A model generated the notes under the pieces. It was given only the letters and a program-made list of their open reading frames with translations, was not told where the DNA came from and did no database searches. A DNA stretch of 64,000 bases. Source: Ardenticatenaceae bacterium. Lineage in GTDB: Bacteria > Chloroflexota > Anaerolineae > Promineifilales > Promineifilaceae. Shown piece after piece: positions 32,530 through 41,839 of this stretch (positions are counted from its first letter, which is position 1; the number at the start of each line of letters is the position of its first letter). The stretch spans positions 1 through 64,000 of the forward strand of contig JACKBT010000026.1 in assembly GCA_020634415.1 (NCBI GenBank). The letters are read 5' to 3'. Both the position numbers and the translations under genes were made by a program.

Positions 32530-32934
32530 TTAGCTGTCTTCACGAGGCAAGGGAATGATCAATGAATCACCTACCTCAATGTGATTAATATTACGGATGT
32601 TGTTAATGCGAGCCAGGTCCGAAATCGGAACACCATATCTATCACATAATTTGGCTAATGTATCACCGGGTTGAACAATGTGGATGATCCGTGTGCCACT
32701 GTAATTGCCTACTAAGTAAAGATGGCCTTCATGGTCCATTGGAGCGGGCGTAAATGTGGGAGGAAGCATTGTTGGGGTAGGTGCTTCCGCACGGGGAACA
32801 TTTTCAGAAGCAACCGCTGAATCGTTTTCACCATTACCATCATCATTGAATCCAGGTAATGCTGATGGGCCATCATCTGAACATGCTGCTAACAGTAAAA
32901 GAAGAAATAGCACGGCAATTATTATTTTTCTCAT
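32530..32934 (-). CDS. LysM-domain lipoprotein
   Basis: 134 residues. A lipoprotein signal peptide ends at LLAAC (Cys18), followed by an acidic and Thr/Pro-rich linker (about 20-75). A C-terminal LysM domain (84-130) has HIVQPGDTLAKLCDRYGV and GDSLIIPLP. LysM binds peptidoglycan or other N-acetylglucosamine polymers, so the protein likely bridges membrane and wall. AGGAGG lies five bases before the ATG, and a TATAAT lies about 45 bases upstream. There is no catalytic domain. Confidence 0.9.
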   Translation of the reverse strand: MRKIIIAVLFLLLLLAACSDDGPSALPGFNDDGNGENDSAVASENVPRAEAPTPTMLPPTFTPAPMDHEGHLYLVGNYSGTRIIHIVQPGDTLAKLCDRYGVPISDLARINNIRNINHIEVGDSLIIPLPREDS

Positions 32935-33114
32935 TTGTGCCTCCTAGGCAGTTTGCCTAAATATGCCCCCATTATAACAAAGTCGCCCTTTTTTTTGAAG
33001 GGGGTATACATAATGATGTAAAGTATAACCATCTCCCCCTAATATGAAAATAGTACTACAAAGATAGCCTGGTTTCTATTCATAACCATTGGCTGTTGGC
33101 GCACTTGTGGCCAT

Positions 33115-34548
33115 TTAACTTGCTGTTTGTACGGTAGATAAGCGAGTGGCAGCAACAGCTAACCCAATGAAAAGCCAAAATGCTGTCACGGCATGATGGA
33201 ATTCCAGGTTAAATAGATAGTGATCAAAGATGCCGGATGTAAGTGCGCCGACTAGGGCTGCATGTAAACCTAACCATACAGCATCCGCATGAAAATGCTG
33301 CTTAAACCAGTGTCGGTTGGCAAAAGCATAGCCGAATACCGTACCAATGATCAGAAGGAAAAAGAATAGACCCACTAAACCCATGTTTTGGGCGATGGTG
33401 AAATAGACGTTGGCGACACCTAAGTAGATGTCTATGTCGGGTGTGCCGGCAAAACCGACACCGAAGATGGGATAACGGCCGATCAGCGTCAGCGCATCCT
33501 TATATTCCCCAAACCGCATTTGGGTGGCTAAATCTTGCCCCAAAAAGCCCTCAGCAAAACGGCCGATATACCCCTGCGTCACTGGCAGCACCAACATCAG
33601 CAAGCCTACGCCCACCATATAGGGGATGAGCCGCCGATAGCGCATGATGGCTACAAACAGCAGCCCCGCAGCCAGCCCCAACATGGCTCCTCGTGAAAAG
33701 GTGAGAATGAGGGCGATGAAGATAAGACCCACGATAACGGCCGTTAACCAACGCGAAAAAAGCGGCTTCTTCGACACAATTTGCGGCCCAGCCAACGCCC
33801 CAATCATCAGCAAAAGGCCACCGAGAACATTAGGGTCAACCGATGTGCCAATGGCCCGTTCCGAGAGTTCTGGGTTTTCTTCAATGTAGCGGATGACCTG
33901 CCCGCCAGGATAGCCCAATCGCACCAAAATATTCAGAAGATCATTGGCTATATCATCAGGCAGAAGCCAGAAGAAAATGGCGATGGCTGAAGCGGCCGCG
34001 CCGGCCAATAGGATCACTTTTACCAATCGCTCTAAACGCTGCCAGTCGGAGCAGTAATCTACAATAACGAGCACAAAGCCGATGCTGAGGATTAGTTCGG
34101 CGAACTTGCGGGCTAAAGTTGGGGTGAAGGGGCCATTGCTGAGGCCAAAGATGAAAGCAAAGATGGCGATAATGATGAAGAGGACGAGGGGAATGGTAAT
34201 GGGAGCCGTGATGATGGTGCGTTTTTGACCGGTGACGATGCTTAAGGCCCAAATGCCGACCACCGCGCCCAGGGCCACATCCAAAAAGGTGGGGGTGATG
34301 CCGATGTCAATGGGCAAGGTGGCAAAGGGCAGCAGGCAAACAACCGCAATCACGCCCCAAAAGCCGACCTCGATATCGCGCAGGACGATGATGGCGGCTA
34401 GACCGGCCACAAGCACAGCCGCTCCCACCAATGGCCCACCAAAGGCGAGGAGGATGCCACTGATAACGGCCGTTAATCCCACCATCACCCCCAAAGCCAG
34501 CGGTGAGCGGGTTGGATTTATAGGGTAATGTGGGTCTGTCCTCTCCAA
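33115..34548 (-). CDS. O-antigen ligase/polymerase-like membrane protein
   Basis: About 477 residues with some 12 membrane helices. A long loop near residues 200-240 (VRLGYPGGQVIRYIEENPEL) and the motif LTFSRGAMLGLAAGLLFVA are of the kind seen in the Wzy_C (O-antigen ligase) family. RFGEYKDALTLIGRYPIFGV follows, a common pattern in that family. It would join glycan chains at the outer membrane face. The TTG start at 34548 lies within a GGAGATTGGAGA repeat that also supplies a GGAG ribosome site; a start at GTG/ATG about 20 codons later is possible. It lies in a glycan gene group with the 34886-37213 gene. Confidence 0.82.
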   Translation of the reverse strand: MERTDPHYPINPTRSPLALGVMVGLTAVISGILLAFGGPLVGAAVLVAGLAAIIVLRDIEVGFWGVIAVVCLLPFATLPIDIGITPTFLDVALGAVVGIWALSIVTGQKRTIITAPITIPLVLFIIIAIFAFIFGLSNGPFTPTLARKFAELILSIGFVLVIVDYCSDWQRLERLVKVILLAGAAASAIAIFFWLLPDDIANDLLNILVRLGYPGGQVIRYIEENPELSERAIGTSVDPNVLGGLLLMIGALAGPQIVSKKPLFSRWLTAVIVGLIFIALILTFSRGAMLGLAAGLLFVAIMRYRRLIPYMVGVGLLMLVLPVTQGYIGRFAEGFLGQDLATQMRFGEYKDALTLIGRYPIFGVGFAGTPDIDIYLGVANVYFTIAQNMGLVGLFFFLLIIGTVFGYAFANRHWFKQHFHADAVWLGLHAALVGALTSGIFDHYLFNLEFHHAVTAFWLFIGLAVAATRLSTVQTAS

Positions 34549-34586
34549 TCTCCAATCTCCATTAGCAAAGCGGCCTAGTCTCCAAT
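34541..34586. repeat. GGAGATTGGAGA-family repeat
   Basis: CTCTCCAATCTCCAATCTCC followed by TAGTCTCCAATC overlaps both the predicted start of the ligase-like gene and the end of the MazG-like gene. Confidence 0.65.
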
Positions 34587-34889
34587 CAGCCCCTCTGCCT
34601 TCATTTTTTCATAAGAGTTGTGGATAGTCGCTTCCAATTCTGCCTCAATGCCATAGTAGGCAGCTATCTGCAAGGCGCATCTTAACACGTCTTGCACTTC
34701 TTTGGCGAGTTTGTGTCGATCTGGTTCACCATGCTTTTGGCGTTTGATGCCACTACCTTCAAAGTGATTGACCTGCGCGGCGAGTTCGCCACACTCTTCG
34801 GCCAGACGTGTGACTATTTGGAAAGGGTTTTCGCCATGCGGAAAACGTTTACGCAGCCCTTCGTTGATCTTTTTGATTCGTTCCATCAT
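34575..34889 (-). CDS. MazG-like nucleotide pyrophosphohydrolase
   Basis: 104 residues, a single all-alpha NTP-PPase domain. The metal-binding pattern EECGELAAQ (EExxE type, residues 31-39) is followed by KLAKEVQDVLRCALQ (ExxD). Such proteins hydrolyse nucleoside triphosphates, often damaged ones, to monophosphate and pyrophosphate. The ATG overlaps the stop of the upstream membrane glycosyltransferase gene, so it is co-translated with it although the functions look unrelated. The C terminus runs into the repeat element. Confidence 0.8.
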   Translation of the reverse strand: MMERIKKINEGLRKRFPHGENPFQIVTRLAEECGELAAQVNHFEGSGIKRQKHGEPDRHKLAKEVQDVLRCALQIAAYYGIEAELEATIHNSYEKMKAEGLIGD

Positions 34890-37213
34890 TCATCCACACG
34901 AATGGGGGTGAGAATGAGGAAGTCGTCGGTGAGACGGCCGTCTGCCGTCATCATCTGCAATCTCCCTTCATTTTGGGTATATGCACCCAAAATCAGAGGA
35001 TATACATCGGGCGGTGTGTTGGGGGCAATGGTCAAAACCATCTCCACAGTTTGCACTTCTTCAGACAGCCAACTGCTGGTTGTTTGTGGCAAATCTTGGG
35101 CAGCGTAACGGGTGGTGGTTTCCAAATCTACAATCTGGGCAAAGAAGGTGTAATTGGTGGTAAGCGGCCGTTTGGCCTGCCAATACAACGTCAAATTTAC
35201 CTGCTCACCAGGGCGAGCATGGCGTGGTGTCACCTCAAAACCAACCAGTTCCAACTCATCCTCAAAGTTGACCTGAACGGGATTGGGATAATCACCAGGA
35301 ACGGGTTCTAGTTGCAAATGGGCAATGGTGGCCGCATCACCCCCATCTACAAGGGGCAATCGCTCGAAGGTGTAATAGTCGTAAAGACCAATGGTTAGTT
35401 CAAGGTCGGCAGGGGCAACGGCCGTTTCCGGCAATCTTAACTGGTAATAGTTAAACACTCGCTCACCAGCTTGCAGCAAAGAAGTGGGACGCAACCCTTG
35501 ATCCAGATACATATCTCGTTGGGCGATCGGCCGTCCCAGTACCGGGTCATTCACATGGACGAAGACGCTCCAATTACGCGCCATCGGCTGCAGCATTTCC
35601 CATTCCAGCATCAGGTCTATGGTATCGCCGGGTTGGCGTGTGGGGTCATTCTGGGCAACGGCCGTTTGCCCCACCTCATAACCAACCAGCCTAATTTTGT
35701 CGTCAAAATTGATAGCGACCTCATTTTGCACAAGCCAGGGAGATGTGAACTGTTGAGGCTGGTAAGCGGGACGAATCCAGAGGAAGGGGGCAGCGGCGGC
35801 CACGAGGAAGAGGAAGGTGGAGACGGCCGTTAACACCCATCGCCCCACCTTTTGCGGCAGCCAGCCAGCCAAACCTATCGCCAACAGCACATTCAACGCC
35901 GAAATCGCCGTAAACACCAGCCGCCCCTGCGACGACCACGTCGTCCGCGCCCACTGCACCAGCCCAAAGATGACGGCGAAGGAAAAAAGCAGGCAAACGA
36001 CGAGGCCAAAATAGCGGCGAACAAGAAGAAGGAGATTAGAGACTAGAGACTGGAGACTACGCCGCGTTGCTAACTCAGTCTCTAGTCTCCAGTCCCTAGT
36101 CTCTTTTATCCCAAAAACCACAAACCCCACCACCCCCACCACCAACACCCCATTCAACAGCCGGTAAATCCACGTCCACATGGGTACATTCACGCCGCCA
36201 AACAAACCCCAATAGGAAAGCAAAAAACCCCAACGCTCATCCCAAAGTTGGGCCACAGACGCGGGATGAGCACGCTGCCCCAACACAGCAATGAAGGCAT
36301 TCCAACCCAGCCAATCGCCATACAATTGAATGTTGCGATAATACCACCAGCCAGCGATGAGCAAAACGGGGACGAGGAGAATGGCAAAATAGGCGATGGT
36401 GCGAAGAAGAATGGAGATGAGAGATTGGAGACTGGTGACTGAGGACTGTTCACTTTTCACTGAATATTGTTCACTAAACAGGGCGATGAAAATGGTGCCG
36501 AAGGCCAGCGGCAGCAGGCCAAAGGTGCCTTCTTTGGTGAGAATGCCCAGGCCAATGATGCTGCCGAGAAAAAGAGCGGTTTTATGGTGGGCAAACGGCC
36601 GTTTCACCACCCACATCACCATCACCACCAACGCCCACGAAGCCAACAGCACCGCCAAATTATCATTATTCACCGCCCCACTAATAAACAAAAACATAGG
36701 CGTAAACCCATTCATCGCCGCCGCCCCCAAAGCAATATCCGGTCGCTCCGGCACAGTCAATTTAGCTAGACGATACGTCAGATAAACCGTACCCACACCC
36801 AGCAGCACCGAAAAGATGCGCACAATATGCACCGCCAGCAGCGTGCCCTGCCACTGGTTAAAAGCCGGATCGTGAATGGCAAGATTGATATTGCCATCGG
36901 CCGTTATCACCCCATTATCCACATGCGGATTCAGCCAGCGCACCTGCTCCATATCGGCCGTGTCAATCCAAAAAGTAAGAGCCGCCCCCAGATAGTAATA
37001 AAGCGGCGGTTGACTGGCTTCTTGCTTCCAGGGGCCAGCCAAAGCCGGATCAAAAACCTGCACCGGCAGCGGATTCCCATCAGCCAAATGGCGAATCATC
37101 GGATAGTGCCACAACTCGTCAGATGCCTCAAAAGCCGGCGTCACAACGGCATAAGCCACCCCCAGCAGGATAAACAATAGAAGGATTAAAGACAGGCTGC
37201 GTTTTTCCGTCAT
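34886..37213 (-). CDS. Large membrane glycosyltransferase-like protein with C-terminal beta domains
   Basis: A 775-residue protein. The N-terminal acidic motif EASDELWHYPMIRHLADGNP (about 29-48) and SQPPLYYYLGA follow the first helix, as in GT39/DUF2142-type enzymes. About ten helices follow, then exported beta domains from about 490 with FVHVNDPVLGRPIAQRDMYL and FFAQIVDLETTTRYAAQDLP, related to those at 22-28 kb. Two repeat elements are translated in frame in inter-helix loops (near 36031-36104 and 36410-36480). TACAAT lies nine bases before the ATG with no ribosome site. It likely acts in surface glycan assembly with the ligase-like gene downstream. Confidence 0.8.
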   Translation of the reverse strand: MTEKRSLSLILLLFILLGVAYAVVTPAFEASDELWHYPMIRHLADGNPLPVQVFDPALAGPWKQEASQPPLYYYLGAALTFWIDTADMEQVRWLNPHVDNGVITADGNINLAIHDPAFNQWQGTLLAVHIVRIFSVLLGVGTVYLTYRLAKLTVPERPDIALGAAAMNGFTPMFLFISGAVNNDNLAVLLASWALVVMVMWVVKRPFAHHKTALFLGSIIGLGILTKEGTFGLLPLAFGTIFIALFSEQYSVKSEQSSVTSLQSLISILLRTIAYFAILLVPVLLIAGWWYYRNIQLYGDWLGWNAFIAVLGQRAHPASVAQLWDERWGFLLSYWGLFGGVNVPMWTWIYRLLNGVLVVGVVGFVVFGIKETRDWRLETELATRRSLQSLVSNLLLLVRRYFGLVVCLLFSFAVIFGLVQWARTTWSSQGRLVFTAISALNVLLAIGLAGWLPQKVGRWVLTAVSTFLFLVAAAAPFLWIRPAYQPQQFTSPWLVQNEVAINFDDKIRLVGYEVGQTAVAQNDPTRQPGDTIDLMLEWEMLQPMARNWSVFVHVNDPVLGRPIAQRDMYLDQGLRPTSLLQAGERVFNYYQLRLPETAVAPADLELTIGLYDYYTFERLPLVDGGDAATIAHLQLEPVPGDYPNPVQVNFEDELELVGFEVTPRHARPGEQVNLTLYWQAKRPLTTNYTFFAQIVDLETTTRYAAQDLPQTTSSWLSEEVQTVEMVLTIAPNTPPDVYPLILGAYTQNEGRLQMMTADGRLTDDFLILTPIRVDE
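36031..36104. repeat. GGAGACTGGAGA-family repeat inside a coding gene
   Basis: GGAGATTAGAGACTAGAGAC and its complement CTCAGTCTCTAGTCTCCAG lie inside the 34886-37213 gene. They are translated as KETRDWRLETELATRRSLQS without breaking the frame. Confidence 0.8.
36410..36480. repeat. Repeat variant inside a coding gene
   Basis: GAGATGAGAGATTGGAGACT, then GAGGACTGTTCACTTTTCAC and GTTCACTAAAC. It is translated in frame as LFSEQYSVKSEQSSVTSLQS in another loop of the same membrane protein. Confidence 0.65.
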
Positions 37214-37343
37214 AGATTAGTGATTGTACTGGCAAGTAAGCAATGGGACGACTACGTTTTCCGTCCGAAAAACCCATAACCATTCATAACCAAGTGGCTT
37301 TTTACCAAGCCAAAAACATGCAGCTACCCCCACAAAATCCATC

Positions 37344-37378
37344 AAAAAAACTGATATATCAATAGCATATCAGTTTTT
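37344..37378. terminator. Bidirectional hairpin upstream of the peptide transporter operon
   Basis: AAAAAACTGATAT and ATATCAGTTTTT flank a nine-base loop with A- and T-runs. The 459-base gap 37214-37672 holds this hairpin, a weak promoter candidate (TTGGCA-N17-TTATCA, 37377-37405) and the two-codon frame at 37600; I see no other gene in it. Confidence 0.55.
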
Positions 37379-37599
37379 GGCATGAAACAAAAAGTCATGT
37401 TATCATGAAGAGCCATGCCGCTTAGCTAATGTCACAATCACAGCAAACGTCTTACTCAACATTAGCCCTTTCACGATTTGCAGGAAAAAAGTTCAACAAA
37501 ATCCTCTGCAAATTACAACCCAAAAAGTAACTTTGTTTGCCAGGTTGTTCGCGTTCTCTGGGCAATAACGCGCAAACAGAAGATATTGAGGAGGTGAAT

Positions 37600-37608
37600 A
37601 TGGTGTAA
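37600..37608 (+). other. Two-codon leader frame (ATG GTG TAA) with strong ribosome site
   Basis: AGGAGG (37589-37594) lies five bases before ATG GTG TAA. This gives an fMet-Val minigene 65 bases upstream of the transporter operon, whose own ATG has an almost identical AGGAGGAGG site. The spacing is ideal for initiation, so ribosomes could load here. It may be a regulatory leader or chance. Confidence 0.35.
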
Positions 37609-37672
37609 CACAAAGTTAATCATCCCCAAAGCCAATAAATAAATCTAACACACCCACCTAGGAGGAGGTAAA

Positions 37673-39418
37673 ATGAAAAACCCTCAAAGAATTTCAAAGA
37701 AGGAGATGGCTAAGATCCATCCCTACATCCCCGAAGCTTATACAAAATTAGAACAAGGGCGTATTAATCGTCGTGAATTTTTGCGTATTTCCACCCTGCT
37801 GGGCATGTCGGCTGGTGTGGCTATTGCCGCAGCCGCTTGCAGCTCCGGCGGGGGCACCACCGAGCAAGAGCCAGCCGCCACCACTGCTGCCAGCGAATCC
37901 ACTGGCTCAGAATCTGAACAAACTGAAGCCCCAGCGCCCACAGGTGGCATTCAACGCGGTGGCAAGCTCACCAAGTCCATGCAGTTGCAGCTTTTAGATC
38001 ACCCTGCCCGTCTCTCTTGGGTAGAAGGGGCCAATATTGTGCGCCAATTGGGTGAATATCTGACTGAAACTGGCACAGACAACATTACTCGCCCCTACTT
38101 GCTAGATCGTTGGGAGGCCAGCGATGATGTAAAAACATGGGATTTGTATCTGCGCCAGGGCATTAAGTTTAACAATGGTGATGAGTTAACGGCCGATGAT
38201 GTCATGTTCACCTTCGGTGAATGGCTTAACCCCGACGTCGGTTCCTCCATGCTCGGTCTGCTTTCCTACCTGAGCGGTATGCAGGATGTGGAAAAAGTAG
38301 ACGATTACCATGTTCGCATGCACCTGCAAACCCCCAATATTGGTGTGCCGGAGCACCTTTTCCATTACCCCGCCATCATTTTGCACCGCAGCTTTGAAGG
38401 CGACATTGTGCAACAGCCCATTGGCACAGGTGCCTTTACTTTGGAAGAGTATGCAGAAGGCGAACGCGCCGTTTTCAAACGCCGTGAGGATTATTGGCGT
38501 ATGGGCGAAGATGGCAACCCGCTGCCTTATCTCGATGAAATCGTTTACGTTTCCACCGACAAAGATGCGGGTGTAGCGGCTTTGCAATCGGGCCAGGTAG
38601 ATTCTCTGTACGATCCACGTCCCAGTGACTTCCAGGCTTTGAAAGACTTGCCCTCTCTGGCTGTGTATCCGGCCAGCACCGCCCAATGTCTTGTCTTGCG
38701 TATGCGGGTAGACCTGGAACCCTGGAATGACAACCGGGTACGCACGGCGATGAAGATGGTTCAGGATCGGGCCAAGAATCTGCAATTGGCCTACTTTGGC
38801 GAAGGCGATCTGTCTATTGATGCTCATGTGGCCCCTGTGCATCCCGCTTATGCTGATATAGGTATTCCTGAATATGATCCAGAAGGTGCTAAAGCTCTGT
38901 TGGAAGAGTATGCTGCGGAAATGGGTCTGGAACTACCTTTGAAGGTGACGCTGGCTACCAAGAATGACCAAAATGAGCCGGAATTGGCTCAGACTTTGAA
39001 GGAAACAGCGTTGGCTGGTGGTTTTGATATTACGCTGGATATTACAGAGCCAAATGGGTATTGGGATCGCTGGACTGAGGTGGACTTGGGTATTACGTCT
39101 TGGACGCATCGGCCGTTAGACACGATGGTGCTGCCTTTGGCTTACATTGAGGAAGCGATTGGGGCCTGGAATGAGACCCGTTGGACCGATGAAGAGTTTG
39201 AGACCAAGTTGCGTGAAGCGGAAGCGACGCTGGATGTTGAGGCTCGTCGGGAGATCATGAAGGATATCGAAACGATCATGCAAGAGCGTGGCCCCATCGG
39301 CAACAGCTTCTGGAAGAACGTATGGAATATTACGCACAAGAAATTCCAGAATGTGGTTGGCCATCCCACCGCCTATGATCTGCTTTATGAAGTGTGGATT
39401 GACGAAAGTCAGGCGTAG
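37673..39418 (+). CDS. Peptide/nickel-type ABC transporter substrate-binding lipoprotein (family 5)
   Basis: 581 residues. The N terminus has a twin-arginine motif (RRREFLRIS at about 32-40), a hydrophobic stretch and a lipobox AAAAC (about Cys56). It is therefore Tat-exported and lipid-anchored. A Gly/Thr/Glu linker follows, then the SBP family 5 fold: WEASDDVKTWDLYLRQGIKF, NGDELTADDVMFTFGEW, GTGAFTLEEYAEGERAVFKR. It captures oligopeptides or similar ligands and delivers them to the permeases encoded next. AGGAGGAGG lies four bases before the ATG. It is first in an operon of four transporter genes. The ligand is unknown. Confidence 0.92.
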   Translation: MKNPQRISKKEMAKIHPYIPEAYTKLEQGRINRREFLRISTLLGMSAGVAIAAAACSSGGGTTEQEPAATTAASESTGSESEQTEAPAPTGGIQRGGKLTKSMQLQLLDHPARLSWVEGANIVRQLGEYLTETGTDNITRPYLLDRWEASDDVKTWDLYLRQGIKFNNGDELTADDVMFTFGEWLNPDVGSSMLGLLSYLSGMQDVEKVDDYHVRMHLQTPNIGVPEHLFHYPAIILHRSFEGDIVQQPIGTGAFTLEEYAEGERAVFKRREDYWRMGEDGNPLPYLDEIVYVSTDKDAGVAALQSGQVDSLYDPRPSDFQALKDLPSLAVYPASTAQCLVLRMRVDLEPWNDNRVRTAMKMVQDRAKNLQLAYFGEGDLSIDAHVAPVHPAYADIGIPEYDPEGAKALLEEYAAEMGLELPLKVTLATKNDQNEPELAQTLKETALAGGFDITLDITEPNGYWDRWTEVDLGITSWTHRPLDTMVLPLAYIEEAIGAWNETRWTDEEFETKLREAEATLDVEARREIMKDIETIMQERGPIGNSFWKNVWNITHKKFQNVVGHPTAYDLLYEVWIDESQA

Positions 39419-39431
39419 TTAAAGCGAAGTA

Positions 39432-39485
39432 GTTTAGTAATTGGGTAATTGGGTAATTACCCAATTACTCAATTATCAATTACCC
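39432..39485. repeat. TAATTGGGTAATTGGG fold-back repeat
   Basis: TAATTGGGTAATTGGGTAAT is followed by its complement ATTACCCAATTACTCAATTA. It forms a long AT-rich hairpin between the binding-protein and permease genes, which may lower expression of the distal genes. Confidence 0.75.
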
Positions 39486-39508
39486 CATCATTTGCCAGGA
39501 GAAGCGTT

Positions 39509-40804
39509 ATGGCTCGATTTTTATTACGTAGTTTGGTTTCTGCAATCATTACCATGTTCCTCGTTTCGGCGGCTCTTTTCCTTTTGGTGGAAGTGGGCAG
39601 CGGCGATATTACGGTGAAGATTTTAGGTGTTTTTGCCACGCCGGAGCAGCGTGCTTCTTACCGGGCACAGTTGGGGTTGGATGCATCGGCGGGACGGCGT
39701 TACCTGGATTGGTTAATTGGCAGTGATAATCGGGCTGAGGATTTGGTGGGTTATGAGTTGGTAACGGCCGTTAACCCCTCTACCAACGAACAAGTCTGGT
39801 GGGCCGATGTCAATGGCACCCTGACCCAGTGGCGCATGGAAGAAGGCCAGTTGATCACTTTGCAGCGTCAGGAGGATGGATCGGCCCTGCCTGTAGAAAC
39901 TCCAGTGGGTTGGCAGCCCTCAGACGATGGCGATGTGTTTTGGGGTGTCAACAACAATAACAGTGCCGTCAAATGGGTGCGGGGGTCTGGGGAGACGGTT
40001 TGGGTTCTCACCAAAGCTGGGTTGCGCCAGGAAGGCGACGGCCCACGCCAATACATTCCGCTGCGCAAAGGGCTGCTGCGCGGTGATCCGGGTGAATCGC
40101 TGCAAACGGGCCGCCCAGTAGCAGTGACCCTGCTGCCACGCATTCGCAATACGGCCGTTCTCGCTGGCGTTGCCTTTGTCTTCATCATGCCCTTAGCTTT
40201 GCTCTTTGGCATTCTGGCGGGCATCAACGAAGGCAAATTTCTGGATCGGTTCATCTCCATCACCAGTTTAGGGGCAACCGCTACACCAGAGTTTGTAACC
40301 GGCATTTTCTTGATTCTCATTTTCGGCATCTGGCTAAAGGTGCTGCCCGCCGTGGCTATTTTTACCAGTGCCGATGCCATTTTTGAGGACCCGAAGTTAT
40401 TGGCGCTGCCGGTGTTGACGTTAACGGCCGTTGAACTTGGCTACATCATCCGCATGACCCGCGCCAGCATGGTCGAAGTCATGGGCACAGCCTACATCCG
40501 CACCGCCATCATCAAAGGCATGCCCTATCGGCGCGTCGTCTTCAAACACGCCGTCCGCAACGCCCTCATGGCCCCCATCACCATCATCATGCTTCACGTC
40601 AACTGGCTCGTCGGCGGTGTCGTCGTCGTCGAAGTCATCTTCGGCTATCCAGGTCTGGGCAAATACATCTACGATGCCGCCATTTTTGGCGACTTCAACG
40701 CTATCGAAGCGGCCGCCATGCTCACCGTCGTCATCGCCATCGCCACCCGCCTCATCGGCGACATGGTATACACCCTGTTAAATCCCCGCATTCGCTATTC
40801 CTAA
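39509..40804 (+). CDS. ABC transporter permease, DppB type, with large extracellular insert
   Basis: 431 residues from the ATG at 39509 (GGAGAA eight bases upstream; the longer frame from 39449 is repeat sequence). The first helix (about 3-27) is followed by about 180 residues of soluble sequence before the second helix. This loop is much longer than in ordinary DppB, with an additional domain from about 65 to 175 (VTAVNPSTNEQVWWADVNGT, VGWQPSDDGDVFWGVNNNNS). The standard inner-membrane core then follows, with the EAA-type loop YIRTAIIKGMPYRRVVFKHA. It forms the channel with the next permease. The insert faces outside and may contact the binding protein. Confidence 0.9.
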   Translation: MARFLLRSLVSAIITMFLVSAALFLLVEVGSGDITVKILGVFATPEQRASYRAQLGLDASAGRRYLDWLIGSDNRAEDLVGYELVTAVNPSTNEQVWWADVNGTLTQWRMEEGQLITLQRQEDGSALPVETPVGWQPSDDGDVFWGVNNNNSAVKWVRGSGETVWVLTKAGLRQEGDGPRQYIPLRKGLLRGDPGESLQTGRPVAVTLLPRIRNTAVLAGVAFVFIMPLALLFGILAGINEGKFLDRFISITSLGATATPEFVTGIFLILIFGIWLKVLPAVAIFTSADAIFEDPKLLALPVLTLTAVELGYIIRMTRASMVEVMGTAYIRTAIIKGMPYRRVVFKHAVRNALMAPITIIMLHVNWLVGGVVVVEVIFGYPGLGKYIYDAAIFGDFNAIEAAAMLTVVIAIATRLIGDMVYTLLNPRIRYS

Positions 40805-40839
40805 AAGTGTCACCTGACACTCTCACGAAGGAGAACAAT

Positions 40840-41766
40840 ATGGCCGTTGCACAACCATCCGCCCCCATCGAAGCCCAACCCACCCGTTGGCAAAAATGGT
40901 GGAAAAGCATCTCTATCGTCTTTGAATCTCGTGTCGCTACTGTGGGCCTGGGCATCGTCCTCTTTTGGATCATCATAGGCTTCATCTCCCTCTTCTGGAC
41001 ACCATACGAACCCAACGCCAGCAACTTCACCCAAAACCTGGGGCCAAATGCTACCAACTGGCTGGGCACAGACCATTTAGGACGAGACACCTTATCACGC
41101 CTCATGCAAGGTACACAGGTCATCCTCCTCAAAACCCGTCTGCCCGGCGAAAGCGGCATTTCTATTCCTGGCGGTGTGGCCTTGTGGGGCGTGTTTGGCT
41201 CCCTGCTGCTTGGCTCCATTTTGGGGCTGAATGCGGGCTATCGTGGAGGCTGGTGGGATCAGATCATCATGCAGGTGTTGGATGCGCTCATTGCCTTTCC
41301 TGTTATTGTGCTGTACCTCGTCGTGATTGCCGCCTTAGGCCAGGGCGACCTGGTGGTGATTTTAGCCATTACCATTACGGGTGCGCCTGGTGTGGCCCGG
41401 CTGGTACGCAGCCTGACGCTGGATGTGAAAACACGCGACTACATCCGCGCCGCCGAGACACGCGGCGAAAGTGTCTGGTACATCATGTTTAAGGAGATTT
41501 TGCCCAATGCACGCGGCCCTATTTTGGTAGATGCCATGCTGCGAGTGGGCTACGCTATTTTTGCCATTGGCACGCTGGGCTTTTTGGGGTTGGGGCTGCC
41601 CCCGCCCGACCCCGATTGGGGCAATATGGTCAATGAAGCCCGCAAAAACATCTTTATTACACCCTGGTCGGTCATTTGGCCGTCGGTGGCGATTGCGTCG
41701 TTGGTTATTGGGCTGAATTTATTTGCTGATGGCTTGCGCGAAGAACTAACAAGATACCAGAAGTAA
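40840..41766 (+). CDS. ABC transporter permease, DppC type
   Basis: 308 residues from the ATG at 40840, preceded by AAGGAG seven bases away. An N-terminal helix is followed by the DppC signature NWLGTDHLGRDTLSRLM (about 70-86), then five helices and the EAA loop YIRAAETRGESVWYIMFKEI. It partners the DppB-type permease. A segment GTQVILLKTRLPGESGISIP between the signature and the second helix is longer than usual. It is the third gene of the transporter operon. Confidence 0.92.
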   Translation: MAVAQPSAPIEAQPTRWQKWWKSISIVFESRVATVGLGIVLFWIIIGFISLFWTPYEPNASNFTQNLGPNATNWLGTDHLGRDTLSRLMQGTQVILLKTRLPGESGISIPGGVALWGVFGSLLLGSILGLNAGYRGGWWDQIIMQVLDALIAFPVIVLYLVVIAALGQGDLVVILAITITGAPGVARLVRSLTLDVKTRDYIRAAETRGESVWYIMFKEILPNARGPILVDAMLRVGYAIFAIGTLGFLGLGLPPPDPDWGNMVNEARKNIFITPWSVIWPSVAIASLVIGLNLFADGLREELTRYQK

Positions 41767-41839
41767 TTACATCGTTATGTAATTATTCAACAAAGTGATG
41801 GAGACAAAACACTCTCCTTACCTAACGTGGGAAAAACCT

